Positions 43,886-52,492 of a DNA stretch of 64,000 nt are shown here, in pieces. Source of the DNA: Streptomyces sp. WAC 01529 (lineage in GTDB: Bacteria > Actinomycetota > Actinomycetes > Streptomycetales > Streptomycetaceae); NCBI RefSeq assembly GCF_003945545.1, contig NZ_CP029617.1, positions 620,001 to 684,000 of the forward strand, given 5' to 3'. Under the pieces are notes generated by a model. It had not been told where the DNA came from. It ran no database searches and saw nothing but the letters and a program-made list of their open reading frames with translations. The position numbers and the translations under genes are program-made. Each line of letters opens with the position of its first letter. Position 1 is the stretch's first letter.

Positions 43886-45493
43886 TCAGCTCACCCACGC
43901 GGCGCGCAGCGCCTTCTTGTCCACCTTCCCGACCTTGGTCGTCGGCAGCTGATCCAGCAGGACCGTCTTGCGTGGCGTGTACAGCTCGCCCAACTCGGCG
44001 GTCACCGCCGCGCCGACCGCGCCCGGGTCGACGTCGGCGTTTTCGGCCGTGGCCAGGAAGACCTGGACGGCCTCCCCGTACTCCTCGTCCGGCACGCCGA
44101 GCGCCGCCGCGTTGCGCACACCGGGCAGCGTGAGCAGGAAGTCCTCCAGGACCCTGGAGTAGACGTTGTCGCTGGTGCTGCCGGTGACGATGATGTCCTT
44201 GGCCCGGTCGACGAGGTACAGGTAGCCGTCGGCGTCGAGATAGCCCATGTCGCCCGTGCGCAGCCAGCCGTCGTGCAGTGCCTCCGCCGTACGCTCCGGG
44301 TCCTCGTAGTAGCCGAGCATCACCGTCTCGCCCCGGACGCACACCTCGCCGACCCGGCCCACGGGCAGCGCCGCCGCGCTGTCCTCGCCGCGGATCTCGA
44401 TATCGGTGTCGGATATCGCGCGGCCGCAGCTGCGCCACAGCTCGGGCCGCCGGGGTGCCTCCGAGGCGAGTTCCTCCGCGCCGAACGCGGCGATGCCGAG
44501 TGCCTCCGACTGCCCGTAGCCCTGGCTGAGCACCGGTCCGAAGACCTCGACCGCCTGCTGCAGCCGGCTGGGCGAGGAGGCCGCGCCGCCCACGACGATC
44601 CGGCGCAGCGCGGGGAGGGCGCCCGGTACGCACTCCGGGTGGTCGAGGAGCGCGTACAGCATCGGCGGCACGAACATGGTGGCGGTGATCCGCTCCTCGC
44701 GCAGCACCGCCAGCGCCGCGCCCGCCTCGAACTCGGGCAGCACGACGAGGGCGGACCCCGTCACCAGCGCCTGGACCGAGGTGAGATGGCCGCTGCCGTG
44801 GGTGAGGAGCGTGGAGACGAGCACCCGGTCCGTGTCCGGGTCCATGGTCGGGAAGACCGTGGGGCGCGCGTCGCGCGGGGCGTCCTCCGCCAGGTCCACC
44901 AGCGTGTCGTAGAGCCGGTGGCTGTGGGCGGCGAGCTTGGGGCGGCCCAGGGTGCCGCCGGTGTAGAGGACGGTGACGGCCTCGTCCGCCCCGGGTGCGG
45001 GCACGCCGTCGGGGCGCTCCGCCGGGCATGCGGCCGCCACCGCCAGCAGGTCCGTGCACGGCTCCTCGCAGGGCCCCAGGCTGAGCAGCGTGGGGGCGTG
45101 GACGCTGCGGCCCGCCGCGTCGGCGGCGCGCTCGGCGAAGAGCGGGTCGGTGACCACGGCGCGCGCCCGGGACTGCTCGACCAGCGCGGCGAGTTCACCG
45201 GGGCCCGGCTCGGGCGGCAGGAACACGACGCGGCAGCCGATGAGATGGACCGCGAGCTGCACCAGGACGGAGTCCACGCGATTGGCCAGGAAGAGCCCCA
45301 CTCCGTCGCCGGGCACGAGCCCCTGCCCGCGCAGCGCGTGCCCCAGCTTGAACAGTCGCCGCCGCGCCTCCCCCCGGGTCAGCCGGTACCCGCCCTGGAC
45401 GAGTGCCTCGGCGTCCTCGTCCTTGTGCCAGTGCTCCAGGATGTGGTCCAGGTAGGTCCGCGACGAGGATGTTTGCTGTGCGTTAACGATCAT
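43886..45493 (-). CDS. AMP-dependent acyl-CoA synthetase/ligase
   Basis: A 535-residue ANL enzyme that would activate a carboxylic acid as its AMP ester and load CoA. Core motifs are VLYTGGTLGRPKLAAHSH (a variant P-loop, with Gly-Gly-Thr-Leu in place of SGTTG), GYGQSEALG, LRTGDMGYLDADGYLYLVDRAKD and the catalytic Lys in TTKVGKVDKKAL. No carrier domain follows. The ATG at 45493 is chosen; TTG at 45505 also opens the frame and neither has a clear ribosome site. It lies alone after the lipase. Substrate unknown; a fatty or aromatic acid is likely for this subgroup. Confidence 0.85.
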   Translation of the reverse strand: MIVNAQQTSSSRTYLDHILEHWHKDEDAEALVQGGYRLTRGEARRRLFKLGHALRGQGLVPGDGVGLFLANRVDSVLVQLAVHLIGCRVVFLPPEPGPGELAALVEQSRARAVVTDPLFAERAADAAGRSVHAPTLLSLGPCEEPCTDLLAVAAACPAERPDGVPAPGADEAVTVLYTGGTLGRPKLAAHSHRLYDTLVDLAEDAPRDARPTVFPTMDPDTDRVLVSTLLTHGSGHLTSVQALVTGSALVVLPEFEAGAALAVLREERITATMFVPPMLYALLDHPECVPGALPALRRIVVGGAASSPSRLQQAVEVFGPVLSQGYGQSEALGIAAFGAEELASEAPRRPELWRSCGRAISDTDIEIRGEDSAAALPVGRVGEVCVRGETVMLGYYEDPERTAEALHDGWLRTGDMGYLDADGYLYLVDRAKDIIVTGSTSDNVYSRVLEDFLLTLPGVRNAAALGVPDEEYGEAVQVFLATAENADVDPGAVGAAVTAELGELYTPRKTVLLDQLPTTKVGKVDKKALRAAWVS

Positions 45494-45784
45494 GGACACA
45501 TGCAAACATGCTGCTCAGGAGGTGTGGCCCCGGAGGGTGCGACTTCGGCCATCGACTGACGGAGTATCATGCCCCGGCAGCAGGTCGGAGAGGTTGTGAT
45601 CGGCCGTCAGCGGGCCGTGCGGGGCGCGGACATTCGCACCCGGTGCCCTCACGCCGACTCTTGCGACCGTTGCGGGCGCTATGGCGGTGGCAATCGAGGG
45701 CCATGGGGGTGATTATCACACCGCAACCGTGCAGGGGGCGCGTTCCGTTCAGCCCGGCATGTGGTCGTCGTCGAGCATGACGGC
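45494..45784. other. Divergent intergenic region
   Basis: About 290 bases between the acyl-CoA ligase and the Pro-rich surface protein. AGGAGG on the plus strand near 45520 is not followed by a credible gene. An imperfectly flanked inverted repeat, GTGATTATCAC at 45709-45719, is the only operator-like element. Confidence 0.4.
45709..45719. promoter_or_regulatory. Candidate operator, 5-bp inverted repeat
   Basis: GTGAT-T-ATCAC lies 66 bases upstream of the Pro-rich surface protein start. It stands out as AT-rich in its surroundings. The length is short, so chance is possible. Confidence 0.3.
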
Positions 45785-47407
45785 ATGCGTACCCGCAGGA
45801 AGAAGGAGCGCGCGTGGCCTCTTCACCTCTTCGCACTGCTGATCCTGGTCTGCGCCGTCGCCCTGCCGGGCGGAGGGCGTGCGACCGCCGACGGGGCGGG
45901 GAACGGCGGCCTGGCACTGCAGGTGAACGTCAACTCCCGGCCGGGAACCGGAGCGATGGAGCCCGGCATCAGGGTCGGTGACCCGGTGCACAAGGTCTAC
46001 CGCCTGATCAATCGCACGGGGGCCGACCTCTATGACGTACGGGTGACCGACCCCGCCCTCCCCCGGGGCACGGCCGTCACCTGTGGGGGCCGCGGCACGG
46101 TGGCGATGCTGCGCGGTCTCAGCTCGACCACGTGTGCGGCCGAGTCACGGGCCCTCCCCGGGGTGCGGGCGGCCGACGTCACCGCCGTCGGCCGTATCCC
46201 GTCGTTGAACATGGAGTCCCGGGCCCGCGCACGGGCGGGATACCGCGGTATCGGAGGTGCCCTCGCCCTCGCCCAGACGGTCGGTGTCACCCAGCAGCTC
46301 GGCGTCATCCAGTACGTCGTCGCCAACCGGGGAGACCGGGTCGTGCACGACGTCCGGGTCAGCGACGCGCTGCCGCAGGCGAAGGTTGTGGACTGCGGGG
46401 GCGGCCGGCCGGTGGTGCCGCAGATCGCGCCCGGACGCTCCGCGGTATGCCGCTCGCACGCCCGTGCGGCGCCGGGCACCTATGTGAGCAGGGGTTTCGC
46501 CGAAGCCGGTGACCGCACCCCGACGCTGGGGCGCTCCGGCGCGCTTGTCCCTCCTCCGCGCCTCACGGCACGTTCCTCGGTACAGTTCACCCTCCTGGCG
46601 CCTCCTGTCCAGGCCGCTCGCGTCCAGCCCCCTCCTCTCCCACCGCCTCGCCCGCCTCGGTCCAGGGACCAGGCCGGGCGGGGGAACGCCCGTCCTCCCT
46701 CTCCGCCCAGAACTCCGGCCGGGCAGCGGGGCGCTCCTCCTCCCGCCGCCGCGCGGCCCGTCTCCCCTCCGGCGGCGCCCGCGGCCGGGTTCTTCCTGCC
46801 CCCCTTCGTCGCCCCGCTCGTCCCGCCGCCCTTGCTGCGCGCGCCCGCCGGTCCTCCTCTCCCCGCCGGGGCAGCGGCCCCACCGGGGGCCGGGGCACCG
46901 GGGGTCGGAGCGCCGGGGGTCGGAGCGCCGGGGGTCGGAGCGCCGGGGGTCGGAGCGCCGGGGGTCCCTCCGCCGCTCGGGGCGGGGGCAGCCCCACCAG
47001 GTCCGCCGGCCGGAGCGGTCCCACCGCCGATCGGAGCCGGGGCGGCCCCACCGCTCCCCCCGGGCGGAGCAGCCCCGCCACCCGTCCCGGCCGGTGCGGC
47101 CCCGGCCCCCGTGCCGGCCGGGGTGCCCCCGGCCCCGCCCCCCGCCGGAGTGGCCCCACCGCCGCTCGCGGCCGGGGTCGTCCCGCCGCCCTTCGTGGCC
47201 GGAGTGGCCCCGCCGCCGCTCCTGGACCCCGGTACCACCAGCGTCGCACCGGTGCAGCCGCGGCAGGCCGCTCAAGATGTAGCGATCCTCGACGGCCTCT
47301 ATCGTCCGGGACATGGCCCCACCGGGATCGGCCTGCTCGCCCTCCTGTTCCTCGTCATCCTCCCGGCTGTCCTGGCGGCGGTCCTTCTCGGCTCCCGTGT
47401 GAAGTGA
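45785..47407 (+). CDS. Pro-rich cell-surface protein with two DUF7507/DUF11-like domains and a C-terminal membrane anchor
   Basis: A 540-residue exported protein. A signal peptide (WPLHLFALLILVCAVALPGGG) precedes two domains of about 90 residues, each with a DVRVTDPALPRGT...VTCGG or DVRVSDALPQAKVVDCGG segment and a second Cys, resembling DUF11/DUF7507 beta-sandwich repeats. A proline/alanine/glycine-rich stalk of about 230 residues follows, including GAPGV repeated five times (46892-46966). A final helix (GIGLLALLFLVILPAVLAAVLL) and short basic tail anchor it. The stalk suggests that it spans the cell wall. ATG 45785 is chosen as the start of the signal peptide; a GTG at 45761 is possible. 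Confidence 0.75.
   Translation: MRTRRKKERAWPLHLFALLILVCAVALPGGGRATADGAGNGGLALQVNVNSRPGTGAMEPGIRVGDPVHKVYRLINRTGADLYDVRVTDPALPRGTAVTCGGRGTVAMLRGLSSTTCAAESRALPGVRAADVTAVGRIPSLNMESRARARAGYRGIGGALALAQTVGVTQQLGVIQYVVANRGDRVVHDVRVSDALPQAKVVDCGGGRPVVPQIAPGRSAVCRSHARAAPGTYVSRGFAEAGDRTPTLGRSGALVPPPRLTARSSVQFTLLAPPVQAARVQPPPLPPPRPPRSRDQAGRGNARPPSPPRTPAGQRGAPPPAAARPVSPPAAPAAGFFLPPFVAPLVPPPLLRAPAGPPLPAGAAAPPGAGAPGVGAPGVGAPGVGAPGVGAPGVPPPLGAGAAPPGPPAGAVPPPIGAGAAPPLPPGGAAPPPVPAGAAPAPVPAGVPPAPPPAGVAPPPLAAGVVPPPFVAGVAPPPLLDPGTTSVAPVQPRQAAQDVAILDGLYRPGHGPTGIGLLALLFLVILPAVLAAVLLGSRVK
46892..46966 (+). repeat. Five 15-bp tandem repeats encoding GAPGV
   Basis: Five in-frame 15-base units within the Pro-rich stalk. 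Units 2-5 are identical in DNA (GGAGCGCCGGGGGTC), and the first differs at two positions. Copy number is likely to vary between strains. Confidence 0.85.
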
Positions 47408-47434
47408 TCCGAGGGTCCGAAGTGATCCGAGGGT
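47401..47434 (+). repeat. 16-bp direct repeat at the stop of the Pro-rich gene
   Basis: GAAGTGATCCGAGGGT occurs at 47401-47416 and again at 47419-47434, separated by CC. The first copy includes the stop codon of the Pro-rich gene. It may be a binding site or a simple duplication. Confidence 0.7.
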
Positions 47435-47470
47435 GCCCCCGTAGCCGCACCGGCCGCAGAAAGGGCGTAG

Positions 47471-48217
47471 ATGACCGAGACGATCGGGCTGGTCCTGGGC
47501 GTGTCCCTGCTGGCTGCCGCAGGCGTGCTCGTACGCCACCGCTTCTGGCCGAACGAGGACTGCGAGCCGCGCGAGGACGTGGCCGAGTACATCGCGATGA
47601 TGGTCGGCGTGCTGTACGCGCTGCTGCTGGGGCTCTCGCTGGTGTCGGTCTGGGAGGGCCGGTCCAGCGCGGAGGAGCACGTGCACGAGGAGGCGAGCGC
47701 GGCCCACGAGATCTACCAGCTCGCCGACAGCCTGCCGGCGGCCGACGCGCTGCGCCTGCGCGAAAGCGTGACCCAGTACGTGCGGCACACGGTCCGCGTC
47801 GAACTGCCCGCCCTGGCGGAAGGGCGGCCGCCGCCCCAGGAAGGCTGGCACCTCCTGCGGAACGTCCGTACGGCGAACCAGCTGCCCGCCGACGCGAAGG
47901 CCATCCAGCAGGCCACCGTGGGGGAAGTGCTGACCCAGCTCTGGCTCCTGAACGACGCGCGCCGGGGGCGGGAGGCGGACGCACGCGACGGCCTGTCGCC
48001 GGTCCTCTGGTTCGGCCTGCTGACCGGCGGGCTGCTCACCATCGCCTTCATGTTCATGTTCGGCATCCAGCGCAGCGCCACCCATGTCGTCATGGTGATG
48101 GGCCTCACCGGCCTGATCACCCTGACCGTGCTGCTCATCTACCAGCTCGACCAGCCGTTCACGGGCCCCATGGCGGTCGACTCGTCGTCATTCAGCCTGT
48201 ACTTCCCCGGCACCTGA
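47471..48217 (+). CDS. DUF4239 (bestrophin-like) membrane protein
   Basis: A 248-residue protein with an N-terminal helix (IGLVLGVSLLAAAGVLV), a second segment (YIAMMVGVLYALLLGLSLVSVW), a long soluble helical region rich in Glu and His (SSAEEHVHEEASAAHEIYQLAD), then two C-terminal helices. This matches the DUF4239 pattern, also annotated as bestrophin-like. It may form a membrane channel, but no function is established. It follows the Pro-rich protein on the same strand. Confidence 0.78.
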   Translation: MTETIGLVLGVSLLAAAGVLVRHRFWPNEDCEPREDVAEYIAMMVGVLYALLLGLSLVSVWEGRSSAEEHVHEEASAAHEIYQLADSLPAADALRLRESVTQYVRHTVRVELPALAEGRPPPQEGWHLLRNVRTANQLPADAKAIQQATVGEVLTQLWLLNDARRGREADARDGLSPVLWFGLLTGGLLTIAFMFMFGIQRSATHVVMVMGLTGLITLTVLLIYQLDQPFTGPMAVDSSSFSLYFPGT

Positions 48218-48353
48218 CCGCCGCGTTCAGCCCGGCGCGCACACACCGTGATGCACCCGAACGGTCGCAGCGGCCCTGCCTCACGCCGGTCCGCCGGATC
48301 TACTACGGAGAGACCGGCTGAGATCCCCGGGACCCTGGAGCGAGGTGGGCACG

Positions 48354-49772
48354 ATGACAGCCGACACGGCGGGCGAGGTGACCGAGCGGGCCCCGGCCGG
48401 TGCGCCGTACGCCGACGCGGCGACGGGTCGCACCGACCCCGCTCTCCTGATCGAGGCGTCGGTCCTCCTCGCGGACGCGGCCCTGGCGGCACGGAGGACC
48501 GGGGCGGAGCTGACCGCGGCCTGCTCCGGCTGGCGGTTCGGGGTGCGAGCCGTCCGCCACCCGGTGTGGGGCCTGGGCACGGCGCTGGCCGTGGGGCGCG
48601 CCGTGACGAACTCCAGGGGGCTCGGGTTCGCCGTCAACGGCGGCGCGGTCGGCGAGATCGTCCGGTCCCTGGGCACCCTCACCCGGCGCGAGGCGGCCCC
48701 GGTGACGATGGCCGTCGACGCTTTCACCCTGCGCATCGAAGCCGCGACGGGCGAGCATCCCAACCTGACCGTGCCGCTCGCCAAGCGCCTCACCGACGCC
48801 GTCGTGGCCGGGCGGAGAGTGGAAGCGCTGCGGGCCGCACGGGAGTTGGTGCAGCTGCTCGGCGTCACCCGCACGCTCACCACCCTCAGCCCCGTGATCA
48901 TGGAACTGCTCGCGCTCCTCGCGCTCCTCGACGAGAACCCCACCAACGACAGTTTCGCCTGGGTCACCCTGGCCGGCGGCGTGCCCACCACCGAGCCCCT
49001 GCTCGGGCTGCCCCGCGGAGTGCTCCAGCGCTTCAACCAAGGCTCGGGCCGGGCCGAACGCGCCGAGGCGGACACCCTGCTCGCTCGTGTCCTCGCCCGC
49101 TCCGACAACGACATCGTCCGCTACATCGACGACATCTCCGCTCTCGGCAACCACGGTCTGGCGCTGCTGCGCCGGGTCCGTGGCGCCGACGGCACGGAGC
49201 GATATGTCCTGCTGCTGCCGGGCACCAGCTTCGGACACCTCAGGAACCGTGGCCCGCAGGATCTCGTCGGGGCATTCGACGGGTTGCTGCGCGCCGACAC
49301 CACGTACACCCGTTCCATCAAACACCTCCTGGTGCGCGCGGGGGTGCCCGAGGGTGCCGAGCTGATGATCGTCGGGCACAGCCTCGGTGGCATCACCGCC
49401 ATGAACCTGGCGTCCGATCTGGATTTCGTGTCCACGTACCGGCTCACCCATGTGATCACCGTCGGCTCACCCATCGACACCAAGCGCGCGGTCGATCCCA
49501 CCGTCCGCGTGGTCAGTCTCGTCAACAAGCACGACGTCATCCCCGGCCTCGACGGGCGCGGTCCGGCCTCGGCCGTCAGCGTGCCCGACGCCTGGCTCGA
49601 ACTGTCGTGGGTGGACGAGACGTACGACTACCCCCTGTCGCACTCACCACAGGCGTACGCCACCACGCTGCGCGGTGACCAACTGCCGTACCGCACCCGG
49701 GTGAACGAGCTGATCACCATGTACGACGGCGAGATCGTCGCCAATCAGCCCTATCTGCTGCTCGACAAGTGA
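48354..49772 (+). CDS. Lipase-like alpha/beta hydrolase
   Basis: A 472-residue protein. The N-terminal 230 residues are mostly helical without a known domain. The C-terminal half has VLLLPGTSFGH and the nucleophile elbow LMIVGHSLGGITAMNLAS, as in class 3 lipases. A likely acid and His follow (NKHDVIPGLDG and PLSHSPQAY). There is no signal peptide. ATG 48354 has GAGGTGGG upstream; a GTG nine bases earlier is an alternative. It precedes the P450-like gene by about 75 bases on the same strand. Confidence 0.75.
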   Translation: MTADTAGEVTERAPAGAPYADAATGRTDPALLIEASVLLADAALAARRTGAELTAACSGWRFGVRAVRHPVWGLGTALAVGRAVTNSRGLGFAVNGGAVGEIVRSLGTLTRREAAPVTMAVDAFTLRIEAATGEHPNLTVPLAKRLTDAVVAGRRVEALRAARELVQLLGVTRTLTTLSPVIMELLALLALLDENPTNDSFAWVTLAGGVPTTEPLLGLPRGVLQRFNQGSGRAERAEADTLLARVLARSDNDIVRYIDDISALGNHGLALLRRVRGADGTERYVLLLPGTSFGHLRNRGPQDLVGAFDGLLRADTTYTRSIKHLLVRAGVPEGAELMIVGHSLGGITAMNLASDLDFVSTYRLTHVITVGSPIDTKRAVDPTVRVVSLVNKHDVIPGLDGRGPASAVSVPDAWLELSWVDETYDYPLSHSPQAYATTLRGDQLPYRTRVNELITMYDGEIVANQPYLLLDK

Positions 49773-49847
49773 CCCACAGGTGGCCCTCGCCGTGACTCAC
49801 GCACGGCCTGACACTCGGCCCCGCACTCGTTTCCCTGGAGACCGGCG

Positions 49848-51323
49848 ATGAACGCCAGCGACATCACGACCGCGGTCCGTCGGCCCACGACGGCCTGGCC
49901 TCTGGAGAACGCCCTGGTCAGTGCGGCCATGGCGGCCCAGCGCATCTCGTGGATCGACGCCCCGGCCCGGGCACTCGGGCTCAAGCCGTTCACCCGGCAG
50001 CATCTGACGCGGCAGGTCCTCGCCCAACTGCGGCGTACCGCGCGCGGCCGGCCGATCCTGCTGCGCACGGCGTTCGGCACCTTCTTGGCCCCGCTGAACG
50101 CCGAGGACGCCCGGAGCCTGATCGGCCGGGCGGAGGAGGCCGGTGCCCGTGGCGCCGTCACCGGTCTGACCTCCCACGGCCGTCGGCTGCGGCTCTCGGC
50201 TCACACCCCGCTGCCCGTCACCCTGGCGTCCCTGAACACGCGGGTGAGGGCGATCGCCGCCGAGGAGGCCCTGGAACTGCTCGCCTCGCGTGGTGCCGAC
50301 TCCGTCCTCGACCGGGCCGAGTGGTGTGCCGTCACCCGCCGTATCGCCCGGCGGCTCGTGCTCGGTGACGGGGCGTGCGACGACACGCTCATCGGCGACA
50401 TCCTCGAAGCGACCCTCCAGGCGGCGGACGCCACCGAGTACACCGCTCGCGTCGCCGCGCTGCGCCGCCGCCTCGACCCGTACCTCCACGATCCGGGCCC
50501 GAACCCGGGCCCGACCCCGGACGCACTGATCGCGGTGCTCCCGGACGACGGCTCGCGGAACGGCGTGATCGAGCACGTCCTGGAGACCGTCACCCGGGCG
50601 CTGACCGAAACGGTTCCCCAGGCGCTGGCCCTCGCGTCGGTCGGTCCCGTCGCACCTGGCACCGACCGGGTGGAGCAGGCGGTGGGTTCGGCGCTGCGCC
50701 GCTACCCGCCCCTGTCCACCACCGTGCATGAGGTGCGTGCCCCGTTCCAGTGGCGTGGCATGGGCGTCGACTCGGGCACCGAGATCCTCTACGCGACCGC
50801 CTGGCTACGCGACGTGGACCAAGGGCGGGGGCACGGTGACGAGGCCCCGTCGGCATCGCTGTGTGCGGCCCCCGCGCCCTGTGCCGCGGCCGAACTGGCC
50901 GTGCTGGTCGCCTCCGAGCTGACCCGCGCCCTGCTGCGGCACGCCGAACCCGTCCTGCTCGCCCCGCACATCGAGCGTGACGCGTTGCCCGCCGACCTCC
51001 CCGCCGACTCCCTCGACCTCGCCCTCACGGACGTCGACCCGTACATGACGGACGGGACGCTCGCTCCAGGGGCGGGCGTCCTCACTCCAGGGGCGGGCGC
51101 CCTCGCCGCCGGAAGCGGTTGTGCCCGCCACGCCGCGCTCGCCGCCGAGAGCGCCCGCAGCCTTGAGGAGCACGCGCGGCAGCTCGCGGCGTGCGCGCAG
51201 CGGCCCGGCTGGAATCACGACGCCTTCGGGGAGCAGTGCCGCATGACCCTGCTGGCCCATGCCGAACGCTGCGCCCGCGCGGCCGTGGACGTGAGCCGCG
51301 CCGCGCGGTGGCTCGCGAGGTGA
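49848..51323 (+). CDS. P450-like protein with degenerate heme-binding loop
   Basis: A 491-residue protein whose C-terminal half follows the P450 order. An I-helix-like stretch (NGVIEHVLETVTRALTETV) is followed by SALRRYPPLSTTVHEVRAPFQWRG (K-helix region), then GTEILYATAWLRDV, and an L-helix-like CAAAELAVLVASELTRALL. The ExxR Glu is Ser, and the FGxGxHxCxG loop is shortened to a Ser/Ala/Pro-rich stretch, although a Cys is kept in the expected place. Two APGAG-type repeats occur near residue 410. It might be a heme-free P450 descendant. It follows the lipase-like gene. Family assignment is by my reading of pattern order and is moderately sure. Confidence 0.5.
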   Translation: MNASDITTAVRRPTTAWPLENALVSAAMAAQRISWIDAPARALGLKPFTRQHLTRQVLAQLRRTARGRPILLRTAFGTFLAPLNAEDARSLIGRAEEAGARGAVTGLTSHGRRLRLSAHTPLPVTLASLNTRVRAIAAEEALELLASRGADSVLDRAEWCAVTRRIARRLVLGDGACDDTLIGDILEATLQAADATEYTARVAALRRRLDPYLHDPGPNPGPTPDALIAVLPDDGSRNGVIEHVLETVTRALTETVPQALALASVGPVAPGTDRVEQAVGSALRRYPPLSTTVHEVRAPFQWRGMGVDSGTEILYATAWLRDVDQGRGHGDEAPSASLCAAPAPCAAAELAVLVASELTRALLRHAEPVLLAPHIERDALPADLPADSLDLALTDVDPYMTDGTLAPGAGVLTPGAGALAAGSGCARHAALAAESARSLEEHARQLAACAQRPGWNHDAFGEQCRMTLLAHAERCARAAVDVSRAARWLAR

Positions 51324-51349
51324 GCAGCCCTCCGCTCGGGCCGGGGCGG

Positions 51350-52090
51350 TCACCAGAACGGATTCCTGCGCTGTCGCACGTCCCGGCCGACCATGCCCTG
51401 AACGGTGATCCAGACCGCGTCGCACAACCGTCGCGTCGCCGCGGAGCGTTCGGCGAAGTCGTCAGGGGGCTCGGGGGCAGGAACTGGTTCCCCGACGGTG
51501 ATGCGCCATTTCGCCGGGAGCGGCAGGAGCGTGGTGACGGGAAAATAGGGGAGATCGAACCGGCGGGCCAGCGGTGCGATGCTTCCCAGTTTCGGCAAGG
51601 ACTCCTCGGCCCCCACGATCGACACCGGAATGACGGGTGCACCCGTCTGCATCGCGGTGACCGCGAATCCGGGGCTGAAGGGCCGCAGACGATAGCGCTG
51701 TGAGAACGGTTTGCCGACCCCGTCGAACCCTTCGGGGAAGACCCCGACGAGGTGACCGTCGGCCAGCCGGTCACGGCCCAGTGTCGGATCGTCGGCGAAA
51801 GCGCCGTGATGTCGCGCGTACGAGGCCAGGGCGGGCATCCGGAAGACGACTCGGGAGGCGTAGAAGTACACCGGGCGGCCCAGTTCCCGGTGCAACAGGT
51901 TATGCAGCACGAACGCGTCGAGTCCCCAGGCCCCGGAGTGATTGGCGATGAGCATGGCGGGCCCGCACTCCGGGATGTTGCCAAGCCCCGACACCTCGAC
52001 GCGGAGGTACTCGTCGGCCAACCAGCCGAGGACGTTGTCCAATGCGTCGGTGGCGATCTCGTCGAGCGACCGGGGATTCGATTCCGCCAT
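51350..52090 (-). CDS. PlsC-like lysophospholipid acyltransferase
   Basis: A 246-residue acyltransferase with the NHSGAWGLDAF acceptor motif (NHSG..x..D spacing, as in mycobacterial-type lysophospholipid acyltransferases), VGVFPEGFDGVGKPF (FPEG motif) and PVIPVSIVGAEE. It would transfer an acyl chain to a glycerophospholipid or a related acceptor at the membrane face. It is divergent from the ACP and ketosynthase pair with about 100 bases between starts, which suggests a small lipid-making unit. It converges on the P450-like gene with a 26-base gap. Confidence 0.85.
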   Translation of the reverse strand: MAESNPRSLDEIATDALDNVLGWLADEYLRVEVSGLGNIPECGPAMLIANHSGAWGLDAFVLHNLLHRELGRPVYFYASRVVFRMPALASYARHHGAFADDPTLGRDRLADGHLVGVFPEGFDGVGKPFSQRYRLRPFSPGFAVTAMQTGAPVIPVSIVGAEESLPKLGSIAPLARRFDLPYFPVTTLLPLPAKWRITVGEPVPAPEPPDDFAERSAATRRLCDAVWITVQGMVGRDVRQRRNPFW

Positions 52091-52192
52091 AAGTTCTCAC
52101 TTTCTACTGAAAATGGACTACCGCAAGACTGACGAAGTCAATCAGCGGGTCCCTATGAGTACCGGCTGGGTTCATCCATCAGGGAAGGCGCC

Positions 52193-52492
52193 ATGAATTC
52201 CTCCGCTGCACCCGTTACACCCGCTGCGGTCTCCGCACCCGCGACGGTCCCTGCACCCGCGCCCACGACGACGGAAATCATCACGGGCCTGCTCGTCGAC
52301 AAGTTTCAGGTCAGCCCGGCGGCCATCAGAGCCGATGCCCCCATGGCCCATGTGCTCGCCGACTCGCTGATGGTCGTGGAGATGGCCATCACGCTCAAGG
52401 ACGAACTCGGCATCAGCGCCACGGAGGATGAGCTGCGCGAACTCACCTTCGCCGAGTTCGCCGCACGCGTCGACCAGCGGCGTGCCGGGTGA
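52193..52492 (+). CDS. Acyl carrier protein
   Basis: A 99-residue carrier protein. The first 30 residues are an Ala/Pro/Thr-rich leader. The carrier core follows, with phosphopantetheine Ser in VLADSLMVVEMAITLKDELG (DSL motif). ATG 52193 has GGAAGG upstream. Its stop overlaps the GTG of the ketosynthase gene (GTGA), so the pair is co-translated. The Pro-rich extension is not typical of housekeeping FabC-type carriers, which points to a dedicated pathway. Confidence 0.9.
   Translation: MNSSAAPVTPAAVSAPATVPAPAPTTTEIITGLLVDKFQVSPAAIRADAPMAHVLADSLMVVEMAITLKDELGISATEDELRELTFAEFAARVDQRRAG

Noticed and set aside
42863..45559. An 898-codon plus-strand frame after the SpoIIE gene
   Set aside because: Antisense to the lipase and acyl-CoA ligase, both of which have full catalytic motifs.
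46145..48085. A 646-codon minus-strand frame
   Set aside because: Antisense to the Pro-rich and DUF4239 genes; its Arg/Gly repeats simply mirror the Pro/Ala repeats.
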